From: an uncultured Aquimarina sp.
Lineage (GTDB): Bacteria > Bacteroidota > Bacteroidia > Flavobacteriales > Flavobacteriaceae
NCBI GenBank assembly: GCA_947498785.1
Contig: CANMLS010000008.1
Coordinates: forward strand, 62,001-126,000
Reading direction: 5' to 3'
DNA: 64,000 nucleotides
Numbering within the stretch: position 1 is the first letter of the stretch; every line of letters starts with the position of its first letter. A program made the translations under genes and the position numbers. Below, in pieces: positions 7,329 through 16,445 of this stretch. The notes beneath the pieces were generated by a model, which worked only from the letters and a program-made list of their open reading frames with translations, did no database searches and had not been told where the DNA came from.

Positions 7329-10181
7329 ATGAAAATTTTCCCATCGTCATTGGTATTTTTACTACTATCAACCATAGTTTTTGCTCAGCAATCTCCAACA
7401 CCTGCAGAGGTGGTACAAAAGGGATTGTTTACCAAAAAGCAAATGGAAACTTCTTCATTAGTTAGGCATCTTCCATTTAATAATATTGGTCCTACCGTAA
7501 TGAGTGGACGTGTAGTCGATGTCGATGTCAATCCAGAAAATACTGCAGAATTTTATGTAGGATATGCTTCGGGGGGATTATGGTATACTGTAAATAACGG
7601 AACCACATTTGATTCGGTTTTGGATACTGCAGAAACCATTAACGTTGGCGATATTGCAGTAGATTGGAAAAATAACATCATTTGGATAGGAACAGGTGAA
7701 AATAATTCATCGAGGTCATCCTATGCTGGGACGGGGATTTTAAAATCAACTGATAAAGGTAAAACTTGGAAAAACGTTGGACTACCTGATTCACATCATA
7801 TAGGTAGAATTGTTATTAACCCTAATAATCCTGATGAGGTTGTCGTAGGAGTTACAGGACATTTATATTCTGTTAATGAAGAACGCGGAGTATATAAAAC
7901 GACAGACGGAGGAACCACCTGGAATAAAACCTTATTTATTAATAATGAAACGGGTATTATCGACCTTGCATTTGCTCCCAATAATTTTAATATCATGTAT
8001 GCAGCTGCATGGAATAAAGATCGAAAAGCATGGAATTTTAAGGGGAGTGGATCAAAATCTGGAGTATATAAAAGTACAGATGCTGGTAACACCTGGACCA
8101 AGATTTCTGTCGATGGGAGTGGTTTTCCCACTGGAGAAGGTGTAGGTAGAATTGGACTTGCTGTTTTTGATGAAAATACTGTATATGTAGTACATGATAG
8201 TCAGTTTAGAAGAGATAAGAGTGATGTTGAAAAAGATGGAGAAGGATTGACAAAAGAGGATTTTAAAACTATGTCAAAAGATGCTTTTTTAAAAATAAAG
8301 GATAAAAAGCTAAATGCATTTCTAAAAACAAATGGTTTTCAAGAAAAATACAGAGCTGATAATTTAAAACAACTGGTTCGGGGAGGCACAGTGCAACCTA
8401 TAGATCTTACCAAATATCTTGAAGATGCAAATGCTGTGGTATTTGATACTCCAGTTGTGGGAGCAGAAGTATATCGTAGTGATGATGCAGGTAAATCCTG
8501 GAAGAAAACTCATGAGGGTTTTTTAGACGATATTTTTTATAGCTATGGATATTATTTTGCTCAGATACAGGTAAACCCAGCAAATAAGGATCACATCTAT
8601 ATATCTGGAGTACCTATCCTAAAGTCTAAAGATGCAGGGAAGACCTTTACCAGTATTAGTGGTAGAAATGTTCATGCTGATCATCACTCCTTATGGATTA
8701 ATCCTAAAAATCCAATGCATTTGATCAATGGTAATGATGGTGGAGTAAATATATCTTATGATGATGGTGAGCATTGGATTAAAGCTAATCAACCTAGCGT
8801 AGGGCAGTTTTATTATATTAACGTAGATAATGAAAAACCTTATAATGTATATGGAGGTTTACAAGATAACGGAGTTTGGGTAGGAGCACATAATGCAAAA
8901 GAAGATGTCTCATGGCACCAAAATGGTCATTATCCCTGGAAAAGTATTATGGGAGGTGATGGTATGCAAGTCCAGATTGATAATCGAGATGCTAATATTG
9001 TATACACAGGATTTCAGTTTGGAAACTATTTTAGACTTAACAGGTCAGAAGAGAAACAAACATATATTCAGCCAAAGCATGAGTTGGGAGAATCTCCTTA
9101 TCGATTCAATTGGCAAACACCAATTTTATTATCACCACACAATCAGGATATCTTGTATTTAGGGGGAAATAAACTTATGCGATCTATGAATCAGGGTGAT
9201 GATTGGACAGCCATATCCAATGATCTAACCAGTGGAGGCAGAAAAGGAAATGTAGCTTATGGTACATTAACGACTATTTCTGAGTCTCCTTTTCAGTTTG
9301 GATTAATCTATACTGGTAGTGATGATGGGTTGGTATATGTAACCAAAAACTCGGGAGGAAGCTGGAATAAAATTTCAAACACACTGCCTAAATCGTTATG
9401 GGTGTCCAGAGTAATTGCCTCTTCTCATAAAAAAGAAAGAGTGTATGTTACTCTTAATGGGTATCGATGGGATGACTTTATACCTTATATATATGTAAGT
9501 GAAAACTATGGACAAACCTGGACAGCTATTGGAAGTAATTTACCTACATCTGCAATTAATGTAATTAAGGAAGATCCTGAAAATGAAAACGTATTGTATT
9601 TGGGAACTGATAATGGTGCTTATGTAACTTTGGATAAAGGAAAAACATGGCAGGCATTCTCTGAAGGAATCCCAAATGTTGCAGTGCACGATATCGTGAT
9701 CCAAGCAGATGCTAAAGATTTGCTTTTAGGAACACACGGTAGAAGTATCTACAAAACCAATATAGAAGCTATACAATTACTTGATAATACTATATTAAAC
9801 AAAGAACTTCATATTTTTGAAAATGAAGGAATGAAATGGTCAGAGCAATGGGGGGCTTCATGGAGTAGATGGTTTGAGCCAGAAGAACCATCCTTGCCAA
9901 TCACATTTTATGCATCAGCTCCCGGGAAGTTTTTGGTTAAGATTACTACAGCATCTGGAAAAGTACTTCAACAATTTTCTATAGAGGGAGACAAAGGACT
10001 TAACTATACAGAGTATGATGTAACCATTACAGAAAAATCAAAAAACATTCTCGAAAAAGAATTTCCTGATGATAAAGTAGTAAAAAGGAAAAATGGAAAA
10101 TACTATTTACCTATCGGTAGCTACGAGATTGTAATTAGTGATGGTAAAACAACCGAGAAAGTTGGTCTTGAGATGAATTGA
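7329..10181 (+). CDS. Secreted BNR/Asp-box beta-propeller protein (VPS10/sortilin-like)
   Basis: 950 residues with an N-terminal signal peptide (about 1-19, cleaved near VFAQQ). At least eight Asp-box motifs of the form S/T-x-D-x-G-x-x-W are visible, for example STDKGKTW, TTDGGTTW, STDAGNTW, SDDAGKSW, TKNSGGSW and TLDKGKTW, building one or two beta-propellers as in sialidases, xyloglucanases and sortilin. In Bacteroidota such long proteins are usually annotated as glycosyl hydrolase or VPS10-domain proteins, but no catalytic residues can be assigned by eye. The last 130 residues form a separate beta-rich domain. There is no lipobox or T9SS tail, so it is probably periplasmic. Confidence 0.85.
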   Translation: MKIFPSSLVFLLLSTIVFAQQSPTPAEVVQKGLFTKKQMETSSLVRHLPFNNIGPTVMSGRVVDVDVNPENTAEFYVGYASGGLWYTVNNGTTFDSVLDTAETINVGDIAVDWKNNIIWIGTGENNSSRSSYAGTGILKSTDKGKTWKNVGLPDSHHIGRIVINPNNPDEVVVGVTGHLYSVNEERGVYKTTDGGTTWNKTLFINNETGIIDLAFAPNNFNIMYAAAWNKDRKAWNFKGSGSKSGVYKSTDAGNTWTKISVDGSGFPTGEGVGRIGLAVFDENTVYVVHDSQFRRDKSDVEKDGEGLTKEDFKTMSKDAFLKIKDKKLNAFLKTNGFQEKYRADNLKQLVRGGTVQPIDLTKYLEDANAVVFDTPVVGAEVYRSDDAGKSWKKTHEGFLDDIFYSYGYYFAQIQVNPANKDHIYISGVPILKSKDAGKTFTSISGRNVHADHHSLWINPKNPMHLINGNDGGVNISYDDGEHWIKANQPSVGQFYYINVDNEKPYNVYGGLQDNGVWVGAHNAKEDVSWHQNGHYPWKSIMGGDGMQVQIDNRDANIVYTGFQFGNYFRLNRSEEKQTYIQPKHELGESPYRFNWQTPILLSPHNQDILYLGGNKLMRSMNQGDDWTAISNDLTSGGRKGNVAYGTLTTISESPFQFGLIYTGSDDGLVYVTKNSGGSWNKISNTLPKSLWVSRVIASSHKKERVYVTLNGYRWDDFIPYIYVSENYGQTWTAIGSNLPTSAINVIKEDPENENVLYLGTDNGAYVTLDKGKTWQAFSEGIPNVAVHDIVIQADAKDLLLGTHGRSIYKTNIEAIQLLDNTILNKELHIFENEGMKWSEQWGASWSRWFEPEEPSLPITFYASAPGKFLVKITTASGKVLQQFSIEGDKGLNYTEYDVTITEKSKNILEKEFPDDKVVKRKNGKYYLPIGSYEIVISDGKTTEKVGLEMN

Positions 10182-10243
10182 TACATCCGCTTTGTTATTG
10201 ACTATACAAAAGAAATATATTTTGTTTATGTACATACAAAAAC

Positions 10244-10290
10244 CCTTAAACTATGCTTTTCCCTTTGCACAATTTAAGGATTTTTAATTT
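10244..10290 (+). terminator. Possible weak bidirectional terminator
   Basis: CCTTAAA (10244-10250) pairs with TTTAAGG (10273-10279) around a 22-nt loop and is followed on the plus strand by ATTTTTAATTTTTTT. It sits between the convergent BNR gene and the RiPP-like gene. The stem is AT-rich and the loop long, so it is only a candidate. Confidence 0.35.
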
Positions 10291-10304
10291 TTTTGCTTAT
10301 TTGA

Positions 10305-10508
10305 TTATCCTCTTATAATTGTATTACCCCCAGTTTGGATTTTGGTAGGACAACCATCAGGATTTTGTGTGTGTATATAATAAAAAAATACCCCATCACA
10401 AGCAGGTTCTTTACTTTTATGATGCCCACCATTAATAGATGTCATTTGCTCTAATTTTGCAATATTCAATTTCTCAAGAGTTAATTTTTTCCCCTTTGCT
10501 TTTTTCAT
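10305..10508 (-). CDS. RiPP-like precursor peptide with GG leader (class I lanthipeptide-like)
   Basis: 67 residues. The first 28 form a basic leader, MKKAKGKKLTLEKLNIAKL followed by EQMTSINGG, which matches the pattern of Bacteroidota GG-type natural-product precursors (KKLxLxKxxIAKL...GG). The putative core, 29-67, has C37 and C53, several Ser/Thr, a FFYYIH segment and a Gly-rich tail. The family is known for export by peptidase-containing ABC transporters that cut after GG. No modifying enzyme or exporter is visible nearby, so it would be an orphan precursor. The box GAATTC-N3-GAATTTC lies about 95 nt upstream, and the TPR-AraC regulator gene ends 119 bp upstream on the same strand. Confidence 0.65.
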   Translation of the reverse strand: MKKAKGKKLTLEKLNIAKLEQMTSINGGHHKSKEPACDGVFFYYIHTQNPDGCPTKIQTGGNTIIRG

Positions 10509-10602
10509 AATTGTTGATTTTTAATTTTTACTTTTCTTGTATTCCGAGAATAAATATAGAATAAAAATGATGAAATCATCTAGAAATGAATAGGTTATTA
10601 GA

Positions 10603-10622
10603 CGAAATTCACGGAATTCCGA
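10603..10622 (-). promoter_or_regulatory. AraC-type box upstream of the RiPP-like gene (box 1)
   Basis: On the minus strand this reads TCGGAATTC-CGT-GAATTTCG, two half-sites GAATTC and GAATTTC separated by 3 nt, like the boxes at 12481, 13848, 16341 and 21156. A -7-like TATATTTA lies about 45 nt further downstream on the same strand, roughly 10 nt further from the box than in the other copies. Confidence 0.5.
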
Positions 10623-10627
10623 TAAAA

Positions 10628-12388
10628 TCATGAGGTGTTTAGACTATGTAATCGTTTAATAAAATAGGAAGTTTTGATGCCTGTACTCTTTTTAAAGGCA
10701 GATGAAAAAGACTCTGCTGTATTAAACCCCATCTCTTCTGCAATACCTTGTATGGTATAATTTTTAAGGGTTTTGTTTTCTTTAAGTTGTGTTACCGCAT
10801 AGTCGATTCTAAGGTCATTAATATAATTGGCAAAATTCTTACGCTTATGATGATTAATCACTTTGGACAAATATTTAGTATTGGTTTTAATGTCTTTGGC
10901 CAAAGATGTGGTACTAATGTTCTTTTTTAAGAAGTGTTGGTTGGTTTCAAACAAATCAAGTTTATTTAGAATCTCAGTTACAATATCATCTGCTACTCCA
11001 ATATCTCTTTGTGGTTTTTTCTTTAGGATTTCAATAGATTTAGGTCTTTCCTGATCGATAAGTTGCTCAAATTTTTGTTGATAGGTTTTTCTCTTTTTAT
11101 ATTGACGATATAGAAAAACAATAGCAATAGTAGCAAGTGATGAAAGAAAAATCACCAAAAGATTTAGGTTTTTATTATTACCTTTCAATTCTTCAATGAG
11201 AGTTTCCTTTTCTTTAAGAAGCAAGGGAGTGTCAAATTCCTTAAATAAACGTGAAGAAACAAAGGAAGTTTTTTGATTGATAATACTATCGAATCGAAGT
11301 AATTTATTAATAGATTCTAATTGTTGTTCTTTTTTCTCATTCACTTTATAAAAATTGATTAGAAACTCATACCCCTCTCTAACCTCAGAAGGGGTAATTT
11401 TTTCTTGCTGTACAATAGAATCCATTGTATGAAAATGTGTTCTGGCGGATACAACATTTTGTTGTAACATTTGTAACTTTCCTAAATAAAATTCACCTAT
11501 AATATGTACTTTCTTATTTTCATAATGGTTTTTATCTAATAGATGAATACCTTTAACAATACTATCATAAGACTCGTCGAACTTTTCTTTAGAGAACAAA
11601 TTGATGCCTTCATTAATAAGGATTTTTCCATAAAATCGATTAAAATAATAGTTAGATTTCTGTAATCGCCGAATACCTCTAAAATGATATATTGTAGCAG
11701 AATCCAAATGATTATTATAACGATAGGATTCGGCTAAAGCAATAGATGATTTTAAATATCTAGTAGTATCATTAGAATGATTAGTTATAATATGAGTAAA
11801 GTTTTCTTTAAATAAAGGTAAGGCCTCTTGGTGTTTACCTATTTCAGTTTTAATACGTGCAATATTATGCTTTGTTATATATATATACTCGATGTTATTT
11901 ACCTTTTCGGCTCGTGAAAGAGCTTTTAGGTAACTGTCTAAAGCAAAAGGATATTCTCCTTTATTTAGATAATAGCCTCCTTTAAAAGAATATGCCTGAA
12001 TTGGAAAAGTTCTATCATTTAGATCCTTACTTAATTCAATGGAGAGATCTAATAGTTCTATCTTTTCTAACTCTTCTTCTGCATAGTATGACAGCAGACA
12101 ATATGCCTGAGCCATTTTCAAGTTATTCTCTTCAATTCTTGCCTTTTTAAAAAAAGTGTTTAAATAAATTTTTGAAGTTAGAGTATCTGGCCAGGTTTTA
12201 ATATAAACTTTATACAATTGTTCATAATCCAATCCTTGAAGAGAATCTGGGATAACAAAATCTTTGTCTTGCGCTATGTTGATTTGTGCACCAAAAATGA
12301 AAAACACACATACTATCCTTATCCAGAAGGAAGTAAAAAAGAGATATGTCTTTTTTAGTTTCAAGGGGTTTTTGTCCATTTGTATCAC
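10628..12388 (-). CDS. Membrane-anchored TPR regulator with AraC-type DNA-binding domain
   Basis: 586 residues. Order: N-terminal hydrophobic segment (about 14-39), periplasmic TPR-like helices (about 90-390; KALSRAEKVNNIEYIY is typical), a transmembrane helix (about 397-418, LLVIFLSSLATIAIVFLY), a linker, and a C-terminal AraC/XylS helix-turn-helix (about 485-583, with SLAKDIKTNTKYLSKVIN and MGFNTAESFSSAFKKSTG). This architecture is common in Flavobacteriia and is thought to couple an envelope signal to transcription. It is divergent from the GAF-AraC regulator; the 178-bp space contains box 2. The RiPP-like gene lies directly downstream. Target genes are not known; the shared boxes around it are candidates. 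Confidence 0.85.
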   Translation of the reverse strand: MIQMDKNPLKLKKTYLFFTSFWIRIVCVFFIFGAQINIAQDKDFVIPDSLQGLDYEQLYKVYIKTWPDTLTSKIYLNTFFKKARIEENNLKMAQAYCLLSYYAEEELEKIELLDLSIELSKDLNDRTFPIQAYSFKGGYYLNKGEYPFALDSYLKALSRAEKVNNIEYIYITKHNIARIKTEIGKHQEALPLFKENFTHIITNHSNDTTRYLKSSIALAESYRYNNHLDSATIYHFRGIRRLQKSNYYFNRFYGKILINEGINLFSKEKFDESYDSIVKGIHLLDKNHYENKKVHIIGEFYLGKLQMLQQNVVSARTHFHTMDSIVQQEKITPSEVREGYEFLINFYKVNEKKEQQLESINKLLRFDSIINQKTSFVSSRLFKEFDTPLLLKEKETLIEELKGNNKNLNLLVIFLSSLATIAIVFLYRQYKKRKTYQQKFEQLIDQERPKSIEILKKKPQRDIGVADDIVTEILNKLDLFETNQHFLKKNISTTSLAKDIKTNTKYLSKVINHHKRKNFANYINDLRIDYAVTQLKENKTLKNYTIQGIAEEMGFNTAESFSSAFKKSTGIKTSYFIKRLHSLNTS

Positions 12389-12480
12389 TATAAAGATACT
12401 ATTTTCTTGTGTTATTTCGATTCACTACAGAATCAATATAAGTAATTGATATTCAATAGGTTAATATTAAATAATAATAT

Positions 12481-12509
12481 CGAAATTCTAAGAATTTCGA
12501 GAAATTCCG
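12481..12509 (+). promoter_or_regulatory. Perfect palindrome plus third half-site before the GAF-AraC gene (box 2)
   Basis: CGAAATTC-TAA-GAATTTCG (12481-12499) is an exact 8-bp inverted repeat with a 3-nt spacer, followed by a third half-site GAAATTC at 12501-12507. It ends next to the -33 TTG of the downstream promoter, a position typical for an activator or autoregulator. It lies in the divergent gap between two AraC-family genes. Confidence 0.6.
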
Positions 12510-12510
12510 T

Positions 12511-12542
12511 TTGTTTTTAGAGGTATAGTCATTCTATATTTG
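12511..12542 (+). promoter_or_regulatory. Promoter of the GAF-AraC gene
   Basis: A -33 TTG (12511-12513) and a perfect -7 TATATTTG (12535-12542) are separated by 21 nt, inside the 17-23 range known for Flavobacterium. The ATG at 12567 is 24 nt downstream. The palindrome of box 2 abuts the -33 element. Confidence 0.55.
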
Positions 12543-12566
12543 ATTCAGACAAAAAAATCAATTGTG

Positions 12567-13841
12567 ATGAATACCAAGAAAAACATAAGGCATAAAATAG
12601 TAGTAAAAAGATCTGGTATAGTACTATATGGATTTGTATTTCTTTTTGCGTGTGTAGTAGTTTTCAAAATACTAAAGATTAATATCACTTCGTTTGAGGT
12701 GACCCATATGTTTACTTCTTTGATTATATTAAACATTGCATTGCTTGTAACGGTAGGGTATTTTCTTTTGATGACTATAAAGAACTTTTCAGGTTTTTAT
12801 GGCATCTCAACATTGTTTCACAAAACAGTGACAACGGTCTATGATCATATTTTTAGCACAGTAAGAGTTGAAGTACAAAAGCCAGAGATAAACAATACTA
12901 AGAAAAATGTACTAAGAGATACATTTTCAAATTTTAATATTCCTGGTTTGAGTCAGTTTTTTTCTGATAAAGAAGAAGATAGGATACAAAATACAACGCC
13001 AGAAACAATTGCAATACTTAGTTATTTTGCAACATCGTTATTCGAGAAAAACAAACTCGAAGATGTACTTTGGGATATTGTAGAAAATTGCATTTCACAA
13101 CTTCAGCTTGAAGATTGTGTAATCTATATGTTGGATACAGAAAAGAAAATGTTAATTCAAAAAGCGGCATTTGGGCATAAGAATAATGGAGAACAAAAAG
13201 TGATAAGCCCAATTCAAATTCCGTTAGGAAAAGGCATTGTGGGTAGAGTCGCGCAAACAGGCACATTCGAATATATTGCAGATGTTACACATGATTCTGA
13301 ATATATTATTGATGATGCTAGTAGAATGTCAGAACTATCTATTCCTATTTTTATTGATGATGAGGTGGTGGGTGTTTTAGATTCTGAGCATTCGCAAAAA
13401 GATTTCTTTAATGAAAATCATATATTCTTGTTTCAATTAATTGCAAGACTAACAGAGAATAAGTTAAAACAATTACAGACAAAAACTACATGTAATATTA
13501 CAGACGATAATGTATATTTTAAAGAGCTTGATTTCTTAATGAAAGAAGCCAAAATATACAGAGATGCTAATCTGGGGTTAGAGAGTATGTCTACCCAACT
13601 AAATATTAGCGGTAACTATCTGTCGCAGTTAGTAAATAAAGTGACAGGTCGCAATTTTACAGATTATGTAAATGGATTTAGAATAGAAGATGCAAAATCA
13701 AAACTTAGAAATCCCGAATTTATAAACTATACCATTATCGCTATTGCATTAGAATCTGGGTTTAATTCTAAATCTACTTTTTATAGTGCTTTTAAAAAGC
13801 TGACTGGTATTTCACCAAAAGAATACCGGAAAACCCCTTAA
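12567..13841 (+). CDS. Membrane GAF-domain AraC-family regulator
   Basis: 424 residues from the ATG at 12567; a longer frame starting with TTG at 12540 is unlikely because that codon lies inside the -7 box. Two transmembrane helices (about 16-36 and 49-71) are followed by a linker, a GAF sensor domain (about 145-300; GKGIVGRVAQTG and VVGVLDSEH are typical) and an AraC-type HTH (about 325-422; LNISGNYLSQLVNKVTGRNF and SGFNSKSTFYSAFKKLTG). The sequence suggests a ligand- or redox-sensing transcription factor at the inner membrane. Box 2 in its promoter suggests autoregulation or control by its divergent TPR-AraC neighbour; box 3 begins 7 bp after its stop codon. Confidence 0.85.
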   Translation: MNTKKNIRHKIVVKRSGIVLYGFVFLFACVVVFKILKINITSFEVTHMFTSLIILNIALLVTVGYFLLMTIKNFSGFYGISTLFHKTVTTVYDHIFSTVRVEVQKPEINNTKKNVLRDTFSNFNIPGLSQFFSDKEEDRIQNTTPETIAILSYFATSLFEKNKLEDVLWDIVENCISQLQLEDCVIYMLDTEKKMLIQKAAFGHKNNGEQKVISPIQIPLGKGIVGRVAQTGTFEYIADVTHDSEYIIDDASRMSELSIPIFIDDEVVGVLDSEHSQKDFFNENHIFLFQLIARLTENKLKQLQTKTTCNITDDNVYFKELDFLMKEAKIYRDANLGLESMSTQLNISGNYLSQLVNKVTGRNFTDYVNGFRIEDAKSKLRNPEFINYTIIAIALESGFNSKSTFYSAFKKLTGISPKEYRKTP

Positions 13842-13847
13842 AATAAG

Positions 13848-13908
13848 TCCGAATTCTTTGAAATTCAAACTTTCTGGACATTGACCTACTCCCTCTCAAT
13901 TACTTTTA
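13848..13908 (+). promoter_or_regulatory. Boxed promoter in front of a frameshifted lipoprotein (box 3)
   Basis: TCCG followed by GAATTC-TTT-GAAATTC (13851-13866), then a TTG at 13881 and a -7-like TACTTTTA at 13901-13908 (17-nt spacer). The distance from TCCG to the -7 box is 53 nt, exactly as in boxes 4 and 5. It directs transcription towards the broken lipoprotein ORF at 13983. Confidence 0.55.
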
Positions 13909-13982
13909 CTACACCGTATATGTATGATGTACTTGTACAATGATTATATAGGGTGTTTAATATATCCAAAATAAATGGACTC

Positions 13983-14082
13983 ATGAAAAAAACATCTTTT
14001 ACCAAATTTAATTTTCATATGTATTTTAATTCTGGGGTGTAATAATTATGATGATCAAAAACCAGGTGATTTTAATTATTAG
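13983..14082 (+). pseudogene. Frameshifted short lipoprotein (A7 tract)
   Basis: ATG at 13983 is followed by seven A residues. Read with seven, the frame is nonsense and stops at 14042. Read with six, it becomes a lipoprotein start, MKKHLLPNLIFICILILGCN, then NYDDQKPGDFNY and a stop at 14082. The lipobox LILGC and the acidic residues after it match other lipoproteins in this window. It is either a decayed gene or one needing slippage on the A-tract; at 32 residues it would be very small, so loss is more likely. Confidence 0.45.
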
Positions 14083-14166
14083 GTTGTAAAACTGGAGTAG
14101 ATATACTTACATAGCAATAGTCATGTAATGATTAGATTTTTTTGTCCAATTGCTTTTCATTACCCG

Positions 14167-14213
14167 GGATCCTCATTAGCTAACCTAACAACAGTAATGA
14201 GGATCCTTTTTTT
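14167..14213 (+). terminator. Strong Rho-independent terminator
   Basis: GGATCCTCATTA (14167-14178) pairs perfectly with TAATGAGGATCC (14195-14206) around a 16-nt loop and is followed by T7. It ends the transcript from the boxed promoter at 13848 and insulates the TPR gene at 14260. Confidence 0.85.
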
Positions 14214-14259
14214 GAATATGATATCGTAAATAAAAAATGATAATACTTATATTTAAGAA

Positions 14260-15603
14260 ATGAAACGTATCTGGCTCACACTCGTAGTTTTTTTTACAAG
14301 TTTTTTTACCGTTTTTCCATGCTTTTGGGATTATGATACTATTGAAATGGAAAGACAACAATTTCCTAGTGTGATTGAATTGATTTCGGGAAATTTCTTA
14401 AGACATTCACCAGAGTTTCATTATTGGAGAATAAAAGATAGAGAAGAAAAACTACAAAAATTCCCAGATAGCCTTCCGTTATTTGATGACCTTGCTGTTT
14501 CATATTCAAAAATAGGAGATGATAAAAAGGCGATCAAAATTATCCTTAAAAAAGAGGCGATTAAACCAGGAGAGTATAAGACCTATGCTAATTTGGGTAC
14601 ATTTTACCTACATGATGGGCAATTTAAAAAAGGAATTGAATACATCGATAAAGCTATAGAAATTAACTCCGAGGCTCATTTTGGTAGGGAAGTATATCAG
14701 CGGCACGTTGCAGAGTATATTCTTAGTAAAATGAAAAATGGTAAGATTCTGATACCCTTGTCTTCCAAATTTAGAAGATGCCTCGATTGCCCTCCTAAGT
14801 CAGAGTATGAGGATAATTTTTATACGTTTCTTTTGAAAAAATATAGAGAAAAAGAAGGTAAATCAATACAAGAATTATCCAAAATAGAATTAGAAAAAGC
14901 CATTATTGGTGTTATGGGGATGATGAAGTTTGGAAATTATGATTCTCCTGTTTTATTAGAAGTGTTAGGGGACCTATTAATGGGAACAGGTTGGAAAGAA
15001 GGAGCAAGACAACTAGCAGCTCGTGCATATTTTAAAGCATCCTATAATATTGAAGATGATATTGTAAAAGAAGTATATAAGAAAAAGATCGTATTTGCCC
15101 TTTATCATCAGTATACAAAACGACAAGGAAAAAAATTTACTTTATATGAGTTAGAAGAATTGCTAATCGAAGAAATTAATGAAGGAAATAGATTTTATCA
15201 AAAGATACGCGATGATGAAATGACATGGATACGATCAGGAATAGATCCAGAACAAGAGTTTACAACAAAATACTATACAGAACCAAAACTTGGAGTAAGA
15301 ATTCAACAAGGAAAAGGAGATCAACTAAATCTTGACAGAAAATATGCCAGAGATACCACAATTGGAAAAATTATAGATTATAGACCTGTTCCAAAACAAA
15401 ATATTCTACTGGATAGCATCTATAAAAAGGATATTGATAGTCTGTTTGATAAAAAACTAGATAAAGAAAAAAGTGCAGCTCAGGAAACCGAGAGTGAAGA
15501 TAAAAAGGAAAAAGAAAAAACAACAGAATATTGGGTTTTTGTAGTATTGATCATAGGAGTTTTAGGAATTGGAATTTTAATACTTAAGAAAATAAAAAAA
15601 TAA
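14260..15603 (+). CDS. Secreted TPR protein with C-terminal membrane anchor
   Basis: 447 residues: N-terminal signal/anchor (about 1-21), TPR-like repeats around 70-130 (DLAVSYSKIGDDKKAIKIIL, then TYANLGTFYLHDGQFKKGIE), a helical middle with a CLDCPPKSE segment, a charged Lys/Glu-rich linker (about 390-420) and a C-terminal transmembrane helix (about 424-443) ending in KKIKK. The topology suggests a periplasmic scaffold tethered at the C-terminus. I do not recognise a specific family. The methyltransferase gene starts 20 bp downstream on the same strand, so the two are probably co-transcribed. Confidence 0.75.
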   Translation: MKRIWLTLVVFFTSFFTVFPCFWDYDTIEMERQQFPSVIELISGNFLRHSPEFHYWRIKDREEKLQKFPDSLPLFDDLAVSYSKIGDDKKAIKIILKKEAIKPGEYKTYANLGTFYLHDGQFKKGIEYIDKAIEINSEAHFGREVYQRHVAEYILSKMKNGKILIPLSSKFRRCLDCPPKSEYEDNFYTFLLKKYREKEGKSIQELSKIELEKAIIGVMGMMKFGNYDSPVLLEVLGDLLMGTGWKEGARQLAARAYFKASYNIEDDIVKEVYKKKIVFALYHQYTKRQGKKFTLYELEELLIEEINEGNRFYQKIRDDEMTWIRSGIDPEQEFTTKYYTEPKLGVRIQQGKGDQLNLDRKYARDTTIGKIIDYRPVPKQNILLDSIYKKDIDSLFDKKLDKEKSAAQETESEDKKEKEKTTEYWVFVVLIIGVLGIGILILKKIKK

Positions 15604-15623
15604 AAAAGAAGTAAAGGTAACCT

Positions 15624-16271
15624 ATGAGAGCTATGGATAAAACTAAAATAGCGGTAGAGATTTTTGACAAATTTGCAGAGGTATATCAAGATAAGTGTAT
15701 GGATCTGGCAATGTACCATGATACCTTTGATTTGTTTTGCGAATCCATTAAAAAAAAGAATGCAGAAGTTTTAGAAGTTGGCTGCGGACCAGGAAATATT
15801 ACAAAATATATGCTTCAGAAACGTCCAGATTTTAAGTTATTGGCAACAGATGTATCCTCAAAAATGATTGAGTTGGCAAAAATAAATAACCCTACCGCTC
15901 AAATTGAAATGTTGGATTGTAGAAGAATAGTTACTCTCCCTCAAAAGTATGATGCAATTATATCTGGGTTTTGTTTACCATATCTCTCAAAAGAAGATGC
16001 ATTACAATTTATACAAGATGTATCTGTAATATTAAAAACCGATGGAATTTTCTATGTAAGCACAATGGAAGATGATTACGATAAATCTGGTTTTACTCCA
16101 CCAAGTTCTGGAGGAAAACAAGAAATGTATATTCATTACCATGAGGCTGGTTATTTAATCGAAGCATTAACAGGAAACAGATTTACAATTGTGGATAAAA
16201 GACGAAAAATACACCCTCAATACGAAGGCACTACCACAAAAGATCTGATTATTATTGCCAAAAAAAGATAG
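15624..16271 (+). CDS. Class I SAM-dependent methyltransferase
   Basis: 215 residues; an alternative ATG at 15633 would remove three residues. Motif I is EVGCGPGNIT (about 50-59), motif II contains LLATDVSSKMIELAK with the ribose-binding Asp, and the later LKTDGIFYVSTMEDD is motif III. There is no signal peptide. The fold is Methyltransf_25/11-like; small-molecule substrates are most common but nothing identifies this one. It follows the TPR gene by 20 bp. A regulated promoter for the next gene begins 70 bp after its stop. Confidence 0.88.
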   Translation: MRAMDKTKIAVEIFDKFAEVYQDKCMDLAMYHDTFDLFCESIKKKNAEVLEVGCGPGNITKYMLQKRPDFKLLATDVSSKMIELAKINNPTAQIEMLDCRRIVTLPQKYDAIISGFCLPYLSKEDALQFIQDVSVILKTDGIFYVSTMEDDYDKSGFTPPSSGGKQEMYIHYHEAGYLIEALTGNRFTIVDKRRKIHPQYEGTTTKDLIIIAKKR

Positions 16272-16340
16272 CTTTTCAAATTTAAAACACCCACATTAGA
16301 GTTTCACTTTTATATGTTTTGGTAAATCCCCATAAATATG

Positions 16341-16401
16341 TCCGAATTCTTTGAAATTCAATTTTTTCGGATATTCAAAACTCTTTCCCTCACTAGGTTT
16401 G
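16341..16401 (+). promoter_or_regulatory. Boxed promoter of the kelch lipoprotein (box 4)
   Basis: TCCG then GAATTC-TTT-GAAATTC (16344-16359), a downstream TTCGGA that can pair with the TCCGAA, and -7 TAGGTTTG at 16394-16401. The TCCG to -7 spacing is 53 nt, the same as boxes 3 and 5. The ATG of the kelch gene is 45 nt beyond. Confidence 0.65.
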
Positions 16402-16445
16402 TACTCAAGGCTTTTAAAAAAGCAACAAAATAAAAGCAAGTTGAA

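Noticed and set aside
15480..15719. 79-codon minus-strand ORF over the end of the TPR gene
   Set aside because: It is antisense to the charged linker and membrane anchor of the TPR gene and to the start of the methyltransferase gene.
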